A stretch of 64,000 nt of DNA from Aelia acuminata (Eukaryota; Arthropoda; Insecta; Hemiptera; Pentatomidae). The DNA lies in contig OU426979.1 in assembly GCA_911387785.2 (NCBI GenBank), positions 80,075,475 through 80,139,474 of the forward strand, in the 5' to 3' direction. Numbering within the stretch: the stretch's first letter is position 1; the number at the start of each line of letters is the position of its first letter. Positions 34,001-42,651 of this stretch are shown here, piece after piece. A program made the translations under genes and the position numbers. The notes under the pieces were generated by a model. It did not search any database and was not told the origin of the DNA. It was given only the letters and a program-made list of their open reading frames with translations.

Positions 34001-37000
34001 TCCTAATGCTTATCATACTTCAGCTTTTAATAGAATTAGGAAAGTCACTCTCCCTTTTATTTTAAATTGTAGAAATTCTTAGGTGTTGCGATACTTTTGA
34101 CTGGGAGTTTATTAAATAGTGTGATTACCTTGAATGATTTATTATGTGCAAATTATCTCCTAGTCAAACATTCAAATCAAATTAATGGCATCAAACTAAC
34201 ATATTTTTATGCGTTTTCAGTATTAGTTTTAAAAAATATATAAATTTGTTATCTTTATCTCCATGGCATCCTGTTCATTACTGACTGTCATTGTCCTCTA
34301 CATTTTCTAGAATTAAAAAACTTAGAAATAGTACCCATGTTCTAAAACTATTTATAGATGAGGTTGTGATATATGGTACATACATACTATGTGCAATGGA
34401 CTGCTAGTTATTTTCGCATTATGTTAAATGGAATTTCTATTTTTATTTTTATTAGAAGTCTTACACAACATCCTGAAGCGAGCTGAATTAAACCTAGGGA
34501 GAACCATCTACAGTTTGGTGACCTAGATACTTATATGTCGATGGTGTGGTGGTCATTATCGTAATTAATTATACTTGATGCAGAAGCTTGGCATGTAGGT
34601 CTTATATTCAAAGAAGAAAAAAAGCAAAGTAATGTTGTTAAGAAGTAAGAAACGTTTGCTCCCTCAGCATTGTTGTGTCACCAGTTAGTTTAACTTAGAA
34701 GTGGTGAGCTTTTTCAGCTACCTCAGGTCTCTTATAGATTGAGAAAGAAATTAAGATGAGGAGATAATAGCAAGATTAGTGGTTGGAAGCAAAGCCTACT
34801 TTTTGCTTGCTGATTATTCTTTTAAGAAGCTGGTTATTGAAGAGAACCATAAAATGATGTGGTATATAATTATGATTAGAAAAGTAACAATGTATGCAGA
34901 TGAGAGATGGACATTAAACAAATCCACTGATGAAAAAATTGATAGATTCAAAATAAAATTCCTCAGATGGATGTTCCTACTAATACAAGAGTAGGAAGAT
35001 TGAGAATTACACTTGTACCAGCTCTAGCAGGAACTGACATGTCAGATATTACCATGCCTGTGGTATTTCCACTAGATGAATAATACATGATCAGCCAAAA
35101 CATCCTAATGGAATGTGCTCAAGAGGAAGAAAAAAACTAGATGATGGTTAGGTATAAAAAAGAAGTGAAAGTATTGTTAAGCAAGCTGAAGACAGCTATA
35201 AATGTCTGTTATGCCTGTAAAAGTAAAGCATTGAATATTGTCACCTTATCAAATGAATAATTTTTAATTAATTTCTTTGTAATTTTAATTTTTGAGTTAC
35301 TTATCCAAACAATTTTTTACAGATATAAATTATAATTTAAAAGTATCTAAAAACTTATATTTAGTAAAATGAACAAAATCCTGTTTTAGTAATCACTGGA
35401 GCATCAAAAAAAGATGTGGCATCTGCAAGGAGAAGGATTCGTTTAATGGTTCTTTCCTCAAGAAAGCGTCTTGCTTACACCCATTTCATTTCAATACCCA
35501 TGACTGGCTTAAGTATCCAAAGTGGATTTATGAGTTTTAAAGTAATATATTAAGTAATGATGATATTTAATAGAAGAATTATTGTGCCTTAATTTTCATG
35601 TAAACTTTTCTGTAGTCTGAAGTTTTGGAAACATGTAAAGATCGAGGTATAACTGAAAGCATTTTTCAAAATCCAGAGAGATTGCATTTAACAATTGGTT
35701 TACTAGTTTTATCTGACAAAGTTGAAAGGAGTGAAGCAGCCAAAGCTTTAGAAGAATGTAAGGAGGAGGTTATCAGGCAAGTAGTAAATACGCCAGAGCT
35801 TAATCATTGATGTTTCTTAAAATTGAATACTAGATTTATTTGCATTAAAAACCAGATTTAAATATCTATTCATGAAATCCTATAACAATCCTCAAATATG
35901 CTGTAAAATTTAATATATAAATATCAAATAGATTAAGACTCAATGATGAGTGAAAATTGCTTCTAAGAGATTTATAGAATAGCAAAAATAAAGAAAAAAA
36001 AAATTTTTTTTAATCATTTATAAATAATAATTTTAACAGCAAATAATTTCATATTATTTTGTATTTGAAATGTTATATGCTTTTAACATGCCAAGCTTGT
36101 GTTTTACTTTAATTATTTTCTACTTGTAATTTTTATTTAGGGCCAGCACTTGTCTACTGTTCATCACCTTTTATTTTATTTTATTTTTCATAGACCTGCC
36201 CTATCTGGAAATAAACTAAGATTAGTGATGTGTGGTATCGATATCATGAACGATGAGTTTTCTAATGTTGATATTTTATATGGAAAAGTAAACTGCAAGA
36301 ATGATAACATTGATCTTCAAGACTTTGCAGACAGTATCAATGCTTTCTTCTATAAAAAAGGTCAAACCATTTTTTTTTTTCTTTTTAACTGAAAATTCCT
36401 ATTTCCCATTCTTCAAAATGTATTTGAATTAATTATTTATTTTTAAAGCACTATATTAATTTTTAAAAAAAGTGCAAACTTTATTTTGAGGATTTGCATT
36501 GGAAAAATACTATTTATAATACCAATTTGAATTAAATAAATAAATATTTGATGAGGCTATAAAGATTGTGTGTGGCCCTTATGCTTTTTGTCCAGAATTT
36601 TTTTTTTTTTTTTTTAGATCATATATTATAATACGTCCACTTTCATATAAATATACTAGTTCACCTGTGGAAACATTTGTATAACATATTTATCAGAAAG
36701 ATAATGGTAAATAATTTGGGAATAAGTAAATAAAATAAATTTTATAAAAAAAAAAAAATTATTTTTTTCCATTATAATAAATCATTATTGTAAAAAATTA
36801 ACCAAAACAAAAATTGAGTATAGAAAATTCAATAGGCTGTAAATTTTTTGATTTATGGTTCGATTTTATTGATTTTTATCTTTAATCCATACGGAATGGA
36901 GAAAACTTTCTCTGGGTGTTCTAATTATGTTTGGCAATGGAGGGCAAGGTAATGTTCAAAATGATGCTTCGATCATTGAATTTGATAAGGAATTAAGGAA

Positions 37001-40000
37001 GATTTTGTGTAAATGATCCATTAGTAGGATTTATGGATTTAAGGCCATGGTTTCAATGATGTTTCCTTGGTTCTCTTACAAGGGGAGGGCACTGCTATGG
37101 GGTCTTCGATCGGGCCCATTTTTTTTTCTGGTGATTCTACATCGAAAAATAGTCGACACGTGTCCGAGCGTTCTGTCCAATGGGCCTTAGGTGCTGAGAA
37201 ATAAAATAAAATACCTTGAAAATCCTTTATTTTTTATCTTGAGTTTGGAAAATGATATCGACATGATTCTTTCACTAATTTATTTATTTTAGAGCATAGA
37301 TTAAAGGAAAAATACAATCGTTAAAGAATTATTCATATTTCTTCAATTTAATTTAAAAAAAGCTTCAAGTTTTCAAGTAAACTAGCTTTATAAATTTTTT
37401 CACATCAAAAACAATAGCAGAATTGAGTTCAGCACCTCAAGAAACCCTGATGTCTTAAATATCATCCAAAACAAAAAATAAAATTTTTTTCCTGTCAGGA
37501 GCAGCTTAAAAATGTTTCAGCAAAATTGTATGTGTAGTTTCAAATTCTGCATCTCCTGTTGAGCTGATCCGAGTTTTACGTTCTTGAGCTCGTTGCATAG
37601 AAAAAAAGCTTCCTTTTTCTAACCATATAAATAACTATTGAATTATCTCGGGAAGCTCTTGTAAAAAATGGCCCTCAAAATAAAAATTAAATTCAAACTT
37701 TTCTTTATATTATGTTGATTCCTGAACACGTAAAAATATCTCGATTAGGTAAAAATGTGTAACTCTAGAGCCTTTATTTACCCTATAAATTTGATGAGAA
37801 TCGGTAGAATTTTCTCCGAAATATGGTCGGATTTTTGGATGTTTAACGAAATTGTAAGGGTCTTGCCTTAGCGAAACTTTCGCCTTACAAAAAATGATTT
37901 TGAACTTCAAACGAACTAAAATTTAAAACTACTTTTTCTCAATGATCTATATGCAATGTGTTTTTTCTATGCCCTCGCCATCAACAAGTAGTACTTTTTT
38001 CTTATGGATATACTTCCAATGTGAAGGTGGTTTAATGAAACAAGTGCGAACTAAAATAGAAAAACGTACTTTGTACTCGTCCGCATATACTCTTTGTTTA
38101 CTTACTGGTGAGGGTAGGTGAGGGATTTTAAAACTGATACGATGTGAATCATTCCTAATTGTTATTTGTTATTGAAAACTCTTACAAACCTCTCTCTCAA
38201 AGTGATCGACTAACTTTTTATTTTCTTTCATTCTTGGATTTTTTTAAAAATTATTAGTATTGTTTTTTGTTGTTACTCAGCTCATTTGTTTCATAACAGT
38301 TTTCAGATTCGTGAAATTGAAAATTGCATATAAAGTTTCACTAAGGCTAGATCCTTACAATTTCGTTAAACATCCAAAAACCCGACCATATTTCGGAGAA
38401 AATTCTACCGATTCTCATCAAATTTATAGGGTAAATAAAGGCTCTAGAGTTACACATTTTTACCTAATCGAGATATTTTTATGTGTTCAGGAATCAACAT
38501 AATATAAAGAAAAGTTTGAATTTAATTTTTATTTTGAGGACCATTTTTTACAAGAGCTTCCCGAGATAATACAATAGTTATTTATATGGTTAGAAAAAGG
38601 AAGCTTTCTTCTATGCAACGAGCTCAAGAACGTAAAACTTGGATCAGCTCAACACGAGATGCAGAATCTGAAACTACACACACAATTTTGCTGAAACATT
38701 TTTAAGCTGCTCCTGACAGGAAAAAAAATTTATTTTTTGTTTTGGATGATATTTAAGACATCAGGATTTCTTGAGGTGCTGAACTCAATTCTGCTATTGT
38801 TTTTTATGTGAAAAAATTTATAAAGCTAGTTTACTTGAAAACTTGAAGCTTTTTTTAAATTAAGTTGAAGAAATATGAATAATTCTTTAACGATTGTATT
38901 TTTCCTTTAATCTACTCTCTAAAATAAATAAATTAGTGAAAGAATCATGTCGATATCATTTTCCAAACTCAAGATAAAAAATAAAGGATTTTCAAAGTAT
39001 TTTATTTTATTTCTCAGCACCTAACGAAACGCTCGGACACGTGTCGACTATTTTTCGATATAGAATCACCAGAAAAAAAATGGGCCCGATCGACGACCCC
39101 ATAGCTGTCCTTGTTAGTCTCAACCCTCAGGAATGTGCAGACTTTGCAGTTGTCTCTTTAGCTGAACTAAGTAATTTCAACGGATTTTTCTTTTCTAACC
39201 TCATAAAAATTACCTTAAAGAAAAAAATTAATAATAGAAATGAAATGGGACATAATACCTCAATTATAATATTCTTGGTGATTTAGATGAATAAAATTAA
39301 TTTATACCAGGTCTGCAAGTTTAAAATGTCGTTTTAATTCCAATAGAATGCGCTCTTAGCCTATTGAAGGATTTGCTTATCTCTAAACGCTATTTTGTTT
39401 GTTAGTCATTTGTTTACAAAAGTCAGTTGTTTTTAAGTCGTTTACGTGGACGTATCATACCTTTCTTTGGTGTTAAAAATGTCTAATTTTAAGCCAAATA
39501 AAGAGCATTTGCGGCATGTCATGATTTTCTTATTCAATCAAAAGAAAAAGGCATCTGAATGTCATCGAATTCTTGTTGAGACTTATGGCGATCTTGCTCC
39601 AACCGTCAAGACATGTGAACGTTGGTTTCAAAGTTTCAAACGTGGTGATTTTGATGTTACTGATAAAAAACGAGAAAATCGACCAAAAAAGTTTGAGGAC
39701 GTCGAATTGCAATCTTTATTAGACGAAGACAATACCCAAACCCAACAAATGATGGCAGAACAGTTGAATGTCACTAGGCAAGCCATTTCCGATCGCCTGA
39801 GAGCTATGGAAAAAATTCAAAAGGTTGGAAAATGGGTTCCACATGAATTGGACGAACGACAGATGGAAAAACGAAAAACTGTGTGCGAAATGCTGCTTTT
39901 ACGCCATGAAAGAAAGGGTTTTTTGCATCGAGTTCTAACTGGCGATGAAAAATGGATTTATTTTCAGAATCCCAATCGAATAAAATCATGGGTAACGCCA

Positions 40001-42294
40001 GGACAACCATCCACATCGAGTGCAAGACCGGATCGTTTTGGGAAGAAGACAATGCTGTGTGTGTGGTGGGATCAGAAGGGAGTAGTCTACTACGAGCTTC
40101 TCAAACCCGGCGAAACAGTCAATACCGACCGCTACCGACAACAAATGATCAATTTGAGTCACGCATTGATCGAAAAACGCCCAGAATGGGCTCACAGGCA
40201 CGCCAAAGTCATTCTTCAGCATGATAACGCTCCTGCACATTCAGCCAGATTGACTAAGGAAACGATTTCTTCACTTGGTTGGGAACTCCTACCCCACCCG
40301 CCGTATTCACCTGACCTGGCGCCTTCTGATTATCATCTCTTCTCATCGATGGGACACTCATTGGCTGAGCAACACTTTAACAATTTGGAGGATGTAAGAA
40401 AATGGCTCGATGAATGGATTTCAAATAAAGATGAAGCATTCTTTTGGAATGGTATCCATAAATTGCCCGAGAGATGGACAAAATGTGTAGAAAGCGAGGG
40501 CCAGTACTTTGAATAAAATATATTATACTTTTTTTTTAAATTACTGTGTATATATTTTAAGAAATAAACGACATTTTAAACTTGCAGACCTGGTATGTTC
40601 AATTAAATAGATATAAATGAGACAATTAATAAGTAAAGAGTATATCGTATGAGAACTTTAAGTTCCACATGTTTCCGAGGCCAGAAAGTAAACGTGGTAA
40701 AAGGGTTAGATTATCTGCCATTTAAGCTTCAAATCTTTAAGCAGCATGAAAGTTAGTCCATATTCCAATGACAATTAGCTTCATCCAAAGGTTAAAAGGG
40801 GTCGATTAAGTTGGGTTGTTTATGAAAGAAACAATTCCTAAATCAACAAATTAAATCTATTTTATTAATTGAGATACAACAAAGTTAAAAATATAATGTA
40901 ATTACAGAGTGGTAAGTATTTTACAAAAGAAAATATTTAATTAAAATTGTGTCTCGATGTCTGTCGGGGGTAAAATCAGAAACCATTCAACCAATCTTTA
41001 TAAAATTTGGCTCATTGTGTGTAGTTTTGTCCAACTTAAAAGATATGGAGGGATAGTTTTATTTAGTTAGTAGGAGGGAATATGGAGGATAGTTTTCAAT
41101 GATTATTGGCCTCAACATTTCTTTTATTGCAAATTTAATGCTTGTTATACTACAATTGAGTGTGATTATTTGTAAGTTCTATAAATTTCCAGCAGATGGC
41201 GGTGTAAGTTGATTTATGGGCAACATTTCCTTTCGATATTTAGGGTGGGTAATCATCCAGTAGCCATATCTATTTTTTTCTGGCTTGGACTAGGAACGCA
41301 GTAGCGGATCCAGAAATTTTTTGAGGGGGTGCGCACTTTTTTATTTTTAAAATTTTTGCATCATAAAGGACCTAATTTAAAATATTAGTGCACATTTAAG
41401 TAGTAAATTTCTATTAAATGTTTAAATACAATCCATTTTTTATTTAAGGAGCTTAAAAAATGATTAAAGATAGCCCTTTTTATTCAGAAATAGTAATAAT
41501 ATACTGGTGTCCTCACCTCCCAGTTCACCTGATTTTTTCATTAAACATTTTTTTTTTGTAGTTATTATTTTTTTTCCTCCCTCCTTTCTTCGATGATGCC
41601 AAAAAGTTGGGCATGTTGACTGTTCTTTGATTTCCACTTGTTGAGAGGTGCCTGATGATTTAATATAATCAACTTTATACTTATTTTATGATGTTTCACT
41701 GATACATTGTCAGCAGGTTATTGCCATTGTTATATAATTAGGTTTAACATAACTAAACAAGTGTTGAAAATTAGTTACCCTTAACTTTAATTTTAAAAGG
41801 CTTACTGATGTACTGATTAGATGAAAATAACAAGACTAGAAAATATTTGTCACTGATAAAATTTCAATATTGTAATCAAGTGTAAAATTGTCTTTTACAG
41901 GCTTATCTGATAAAAAAGAACCTGTAAAACTCCACGTGACCCTAATGAATACAAAATTTGGAGCGAAACATGATACTGAGGAAGAGGTAAGGTCTATAAT
42001 GAGAGAAAAGAAAAGTGAAAAGAAAAAATCTGAAACATTCGATGCAACAAATATATTTAAGGTGATTACATAATAGAATTTTATTTGTTTGTTCTAGACT
42101 GAGCCGTATTTCTTTATATTCTATTAAGAAAATTTGGGCTTGTTTATCGTTAATGTAACTATAATTTTTTTCAGAACTTTAAAGATTATTATTTTGGAGA
42201 AGAAAATATTACTTCCATAGAATTATCAACGATGCACGACTCCTCCAATGGACAAGGTTACTACTTGGCTTCTGCTGTAATAGACATTTCCTAA
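29561..42294 (+). CDS. ASCC1: ASCC1, activating signal cointegrator 1 complex subunit 1 (8 exons)
   Basis: Exons: 29561-29672, 31761-31857, 31943-32052, 35390-35541, 35616-35776, 36194-36360, 41901-42061, 42175-42294; joined 1080 nt, 359 aa (human isoforms about 357-400). ASCC1 is a subunit of the ASC-1 complex acting with the ASCC3 helicase in transcription and alkylation repair in the nucleus. Seen: start MDILNPEVFVLEGIRYRINP, an acidic stretch, a KH domain with IIGSKGATKKRLE (GxxG at residues 78-81) and KIFIPK, then a 2H-phosphoesterase-like domain with HLT at 181-183 (ERLHLTIGLLVL) and HVT at 278-280 (VKLHVTLMNT), the IDIMND and VDILYGKV stretches, and the end YYLASAVIDIS. Intron 5 begins GC (AG/GCAAGT) and ends AG. 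Introns 1, 3 and 6 are inflated by mobile elements. A polyadenylation signal AATAAA is at 42317-42322. Confidence 0.96.
29790..30320 (-). pseudogene. Decayed LINE reverse-transcriptase fragment in ASCC1 intron 1
   Basis: On the minus strand around 30080-30140 a frame reads YIGADDIAVLVSNSEDM, a damaged YADD box with its usual downstream residues. Upstream, GLSLDLFNIVLQ-like residues can be read near 30190-30230. Stops abound. Family not determined. Confidence 0.55.
30577..31076 (+). mobile_element. Non-autonomous Helitron, copy A
   Basis: Begins TCTTCTATATAAATAAAG after an A, followed by TTGAAATTCTGTTTGTTTG, a common Helitron 5' end in insects. It ends near 31076 with a damaged version (GTGTGAAACCAGGATATACA) of the 3' end kept in copy B. 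Inside are three tandem ~98-bp units (30653-30950) and a T run at 30988-31016. Copy B starts directly behind it. It lies in ASCC1 intron 1. Confidence 0.65.
30653..30950 (+). repeat. Three tandem ~98-bp units
   Basis: Each unit runs TTCTCCAAATTTTGCTCAG, GTGGTTCTTT, ACCAGGTG-AACACCTGTCC, ATATTAAAATTGCATAACTT, CAGCCGATCTTCAGCTGATA. Copy B has one unit, so the expansion is specific to copy A. Confidence 0.85.
31082..31381 (+). mobile_element. Non-autonomous Helitron, copy B
   Basis: 300 bp from TCTATGTATATAAAGATGAA (after A) to a stem CCGGGTGAAACCGG and the terminal CTAG at 31378-31381, followed by T. These are the expected Helitron 5' TC, 3' hairpin and CTRR end, with insertion between A and T. 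It directly abuts copy A in the same orientation. Confidence 0.75.
32130..32440 (-). pseudogene. 3' end of a LINE ORF, fossil
   Basis: Minus strand: IKIASLRWLRHVEKM around 32390 and RWLDDVKEEV around 32280, with a PGRLRRR stretch between. This is the C-terminal tail of LINE ORF2 proteins (LRWxGHVxRM and GRPRxRWLDDV). A stop interrupts it. It lies antisense in ASCC1 intron 3. Confidence 0.65.
32620..34109 (-). mobile_element. Tc1-like transposon, inactive
   Basis: 1490 bp with inverted ends AACTCCCGGTCAAAAGTATT and, reversed, AACTCCCAGTCAAAAGTATC, flanked by TA (32618-32619, 34110-34111). The minus strand holds a broken transposase: the DNA-binding start LHLSPDESIRIFILAEEGLS near 33820, LILFTDETRVSL near 33420 with the first catalytic Asp, MHNTARPHTAS near 33150 where the second Asp is lost, and SPDLNCIGHLWDSL near 33030 where the final catalytic Glu is Gly. 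Frameshifts lie near 33320 and 33700. It lies in ASCC1 intron 3. Confidence 0.9.
34700..35170 (+). pseudogene. LINE reverse-transcriptase C-terminal fossil
   Basis: The plus-strand frame at 34779-34994 reads VVGSKAYFLLADYSF, IRKVTMYADERWTLNKSTDE and KIDRFKIKFLRWMF, a degraded version of the region after the RT palm (YKTLIRPVxTYGxETWTLTK, FERKILRRIFG). It lies in ASCC1 intron 3. Confidence 0.55.
37079..39113. mobile_element. 2.0-kb palindromic element in ASCC1 intron 6
   Basis: The arms 37079-~37880 and ~38330-39113 are inverted copies at high identity (roughly 95 per cent by eye over 780 bp). The ends are CAAGG...AGCTATGGGGTC-like and both sides are flanked by TTA (37076-37078, 39114-39116). 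The left end has a 6-bp insertion near 37090 and a short insertion CCAATGGGCC near 37178 relative to the right arm. The loop of about 450 bp (37881-38329) is AT-rich. No transposase is encoded. The mirrored short frames in the arms are a by-product of the symmetry. In the ASCC1 pre-mRNA this would form a very long hairpin. Confidence 0.85.
39307..40593 (+). mobile_element. Intact mauritiana-type mariner element
   Basis: 1287 bp with perfect 28-bp terminal inverted repeats, 39307-39334 (CCAGGTCTGCAAGTTTAAAA...) and 40566-40593, flanked by the TA duplication at 39305-39306 and 40594-40595. It contains one uninterrupted transposase gene. Size, termini and target site are all those of a complete mariner. 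It lies in ASCC1 intron 6, in sense orientation, 191 bp after the palindromic element. Confidence 0.97.
39479..40516 (+). CDS. Mariner transposase, complete (345 aa)
   Basis: The ATG at 39479 (MSNFKPNKEHLRHVMIFLF) gives 345 aa, exactly the usual length of mauritiana-subfamily transposases; an upstream GTG at 39446 is not a likely start. The protein cuts and pastes the element at TA sites. N-terminal helix-turn-helix DNA-binding half at about 1-115 (PTVKTCERWFQSFKRGDFDV), linker motif WVPHEL at 119-124, and a catalytic domain with Asp156 (LTGDEKWIYF), Asp249 (LQHDNAPAH) and Asp284 (YSPDLAPSDYHLF), i.e. DD34D, all present. The C-terminus IHKLPERWTKCVESEGQYFE is complete. No stop or frameshift is visible, so the copy may be active or very recently so. 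Confidence 0.96.
   Translation: MSNFKPNKEHLRHVMIFLFNQKKKASECHRILVETYGDLAPTVKTCERWFQSFKRGDFDVTDKKRENRPKKFEDVELQSLLDEDNTQTQQMMAEQLNVTRQAISDRLRAMEKIQKVGKWVPHELDERQMEKRKTVCEMLLLRHERKGFLHRVLTGDEKWIYFQNPNRIKSWVTPGQPSTSSARPDRFGKKTMLCVWWDQKGVVYYELLKPGETVNTDRYRQQMINLSHALIEKRPEWAHRHAKVILQHDNAPAHSARLTKETISSLGWELLPHPPYSPDLAPSDYHLFSSMGHSLAEQHFNNLEDVRKWLDEWISNKDEAFFWNGIHKLPERWTKCVESEGQYFE
40948..41044 (+). repeat. Dispersed ~100-bp repeat, copy 2
   Basis: CCATTCAACCAATCTTTATA, AAATTTGGCTCA and TAGTTTTGTCCAACTTAAAA are in the same order as in the inverted 19799-19908 segment. Confidence 0.55.
41298..41345 (+). repeat. hAT-like terminus
   Basis: CAGTAGCGGATCCAGAAATT, TTTTGAGGGGGTGCGC is the kind of terminus seen in many insect hAT elements. 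The other end was not found. Confidence 0.35.
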
Positions 42295-42316
42295 TCACAA
42301 GGTTTTATTTTTATAT

Positions 42317-42322
42317 AATAAA
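42317..42322 (+). terminator. ASCC1 polyadenylation signal
   Basis: AATAAA 23 bp after the ASCC1 stop codon. A second AATAAA is near 42408. Either could serve. The next gene's start codon is at 42652, so the ASCC1 3' UTR must be short. Confidence 0.6.
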
Positions 42323-42651
42323 AAATACCGATTTGTGAATTGATTGATAACAAATATATTACCTCAATTTTTTTATGGTTAGACATCCAATTATCTTTCT
42401 GTTTGGATTAATAAAGAAACCTAATTAAATGTTTCTCCCTCTTCCTTATCTCACCATTATCATTATTTACCAGACAGTATAAACAAGCTAGATAAATCTT
42501 CTCAAGTAATAGTTTGAAGCATTTAGAATTGATGTAATTCAAATTATTATGGTAGAATCTTGAAAGAAGCTTACTAATTATTGACAGTTTTTAGTTCATA
42601 ACTTCAGAATTTATATTGTCATTAACACCGTTTTAAAAAAATATTGTGAAC

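Larger units (their letters stand above)
40620..41880. other. ASCC1 intron 6, right part with repeat scraps
   Basis: Contains the dispersed repeat at 40948-41044 and a hAT-like terminus near 41298 (CAGTAGCGGATCCAGAAATT followed by a G-rich stretch). No coding exon of ASCC1 was missed here: the frame continues correctly from the exon ending at 36360 to the exon starting at 41901. Confidence 0.45.

Noticed and set aside
39446..39478. Longer N-terminus for the mariner transposase
   Set aside because: It would start at GTG; the ATG at 39479 gives the family's standard 345-residue protein.
41960..41995. Earlier end of ASCC1 exon 7 at GAG/GTAAGG (41989)
   Set aside because: A good-looking donor, but reading on to TTTAAG/GTGATT at 42061 keeps the conserved ETFDATNIF stretch and joins exon 8 in frame as in the family; use of the inner site would delete it.
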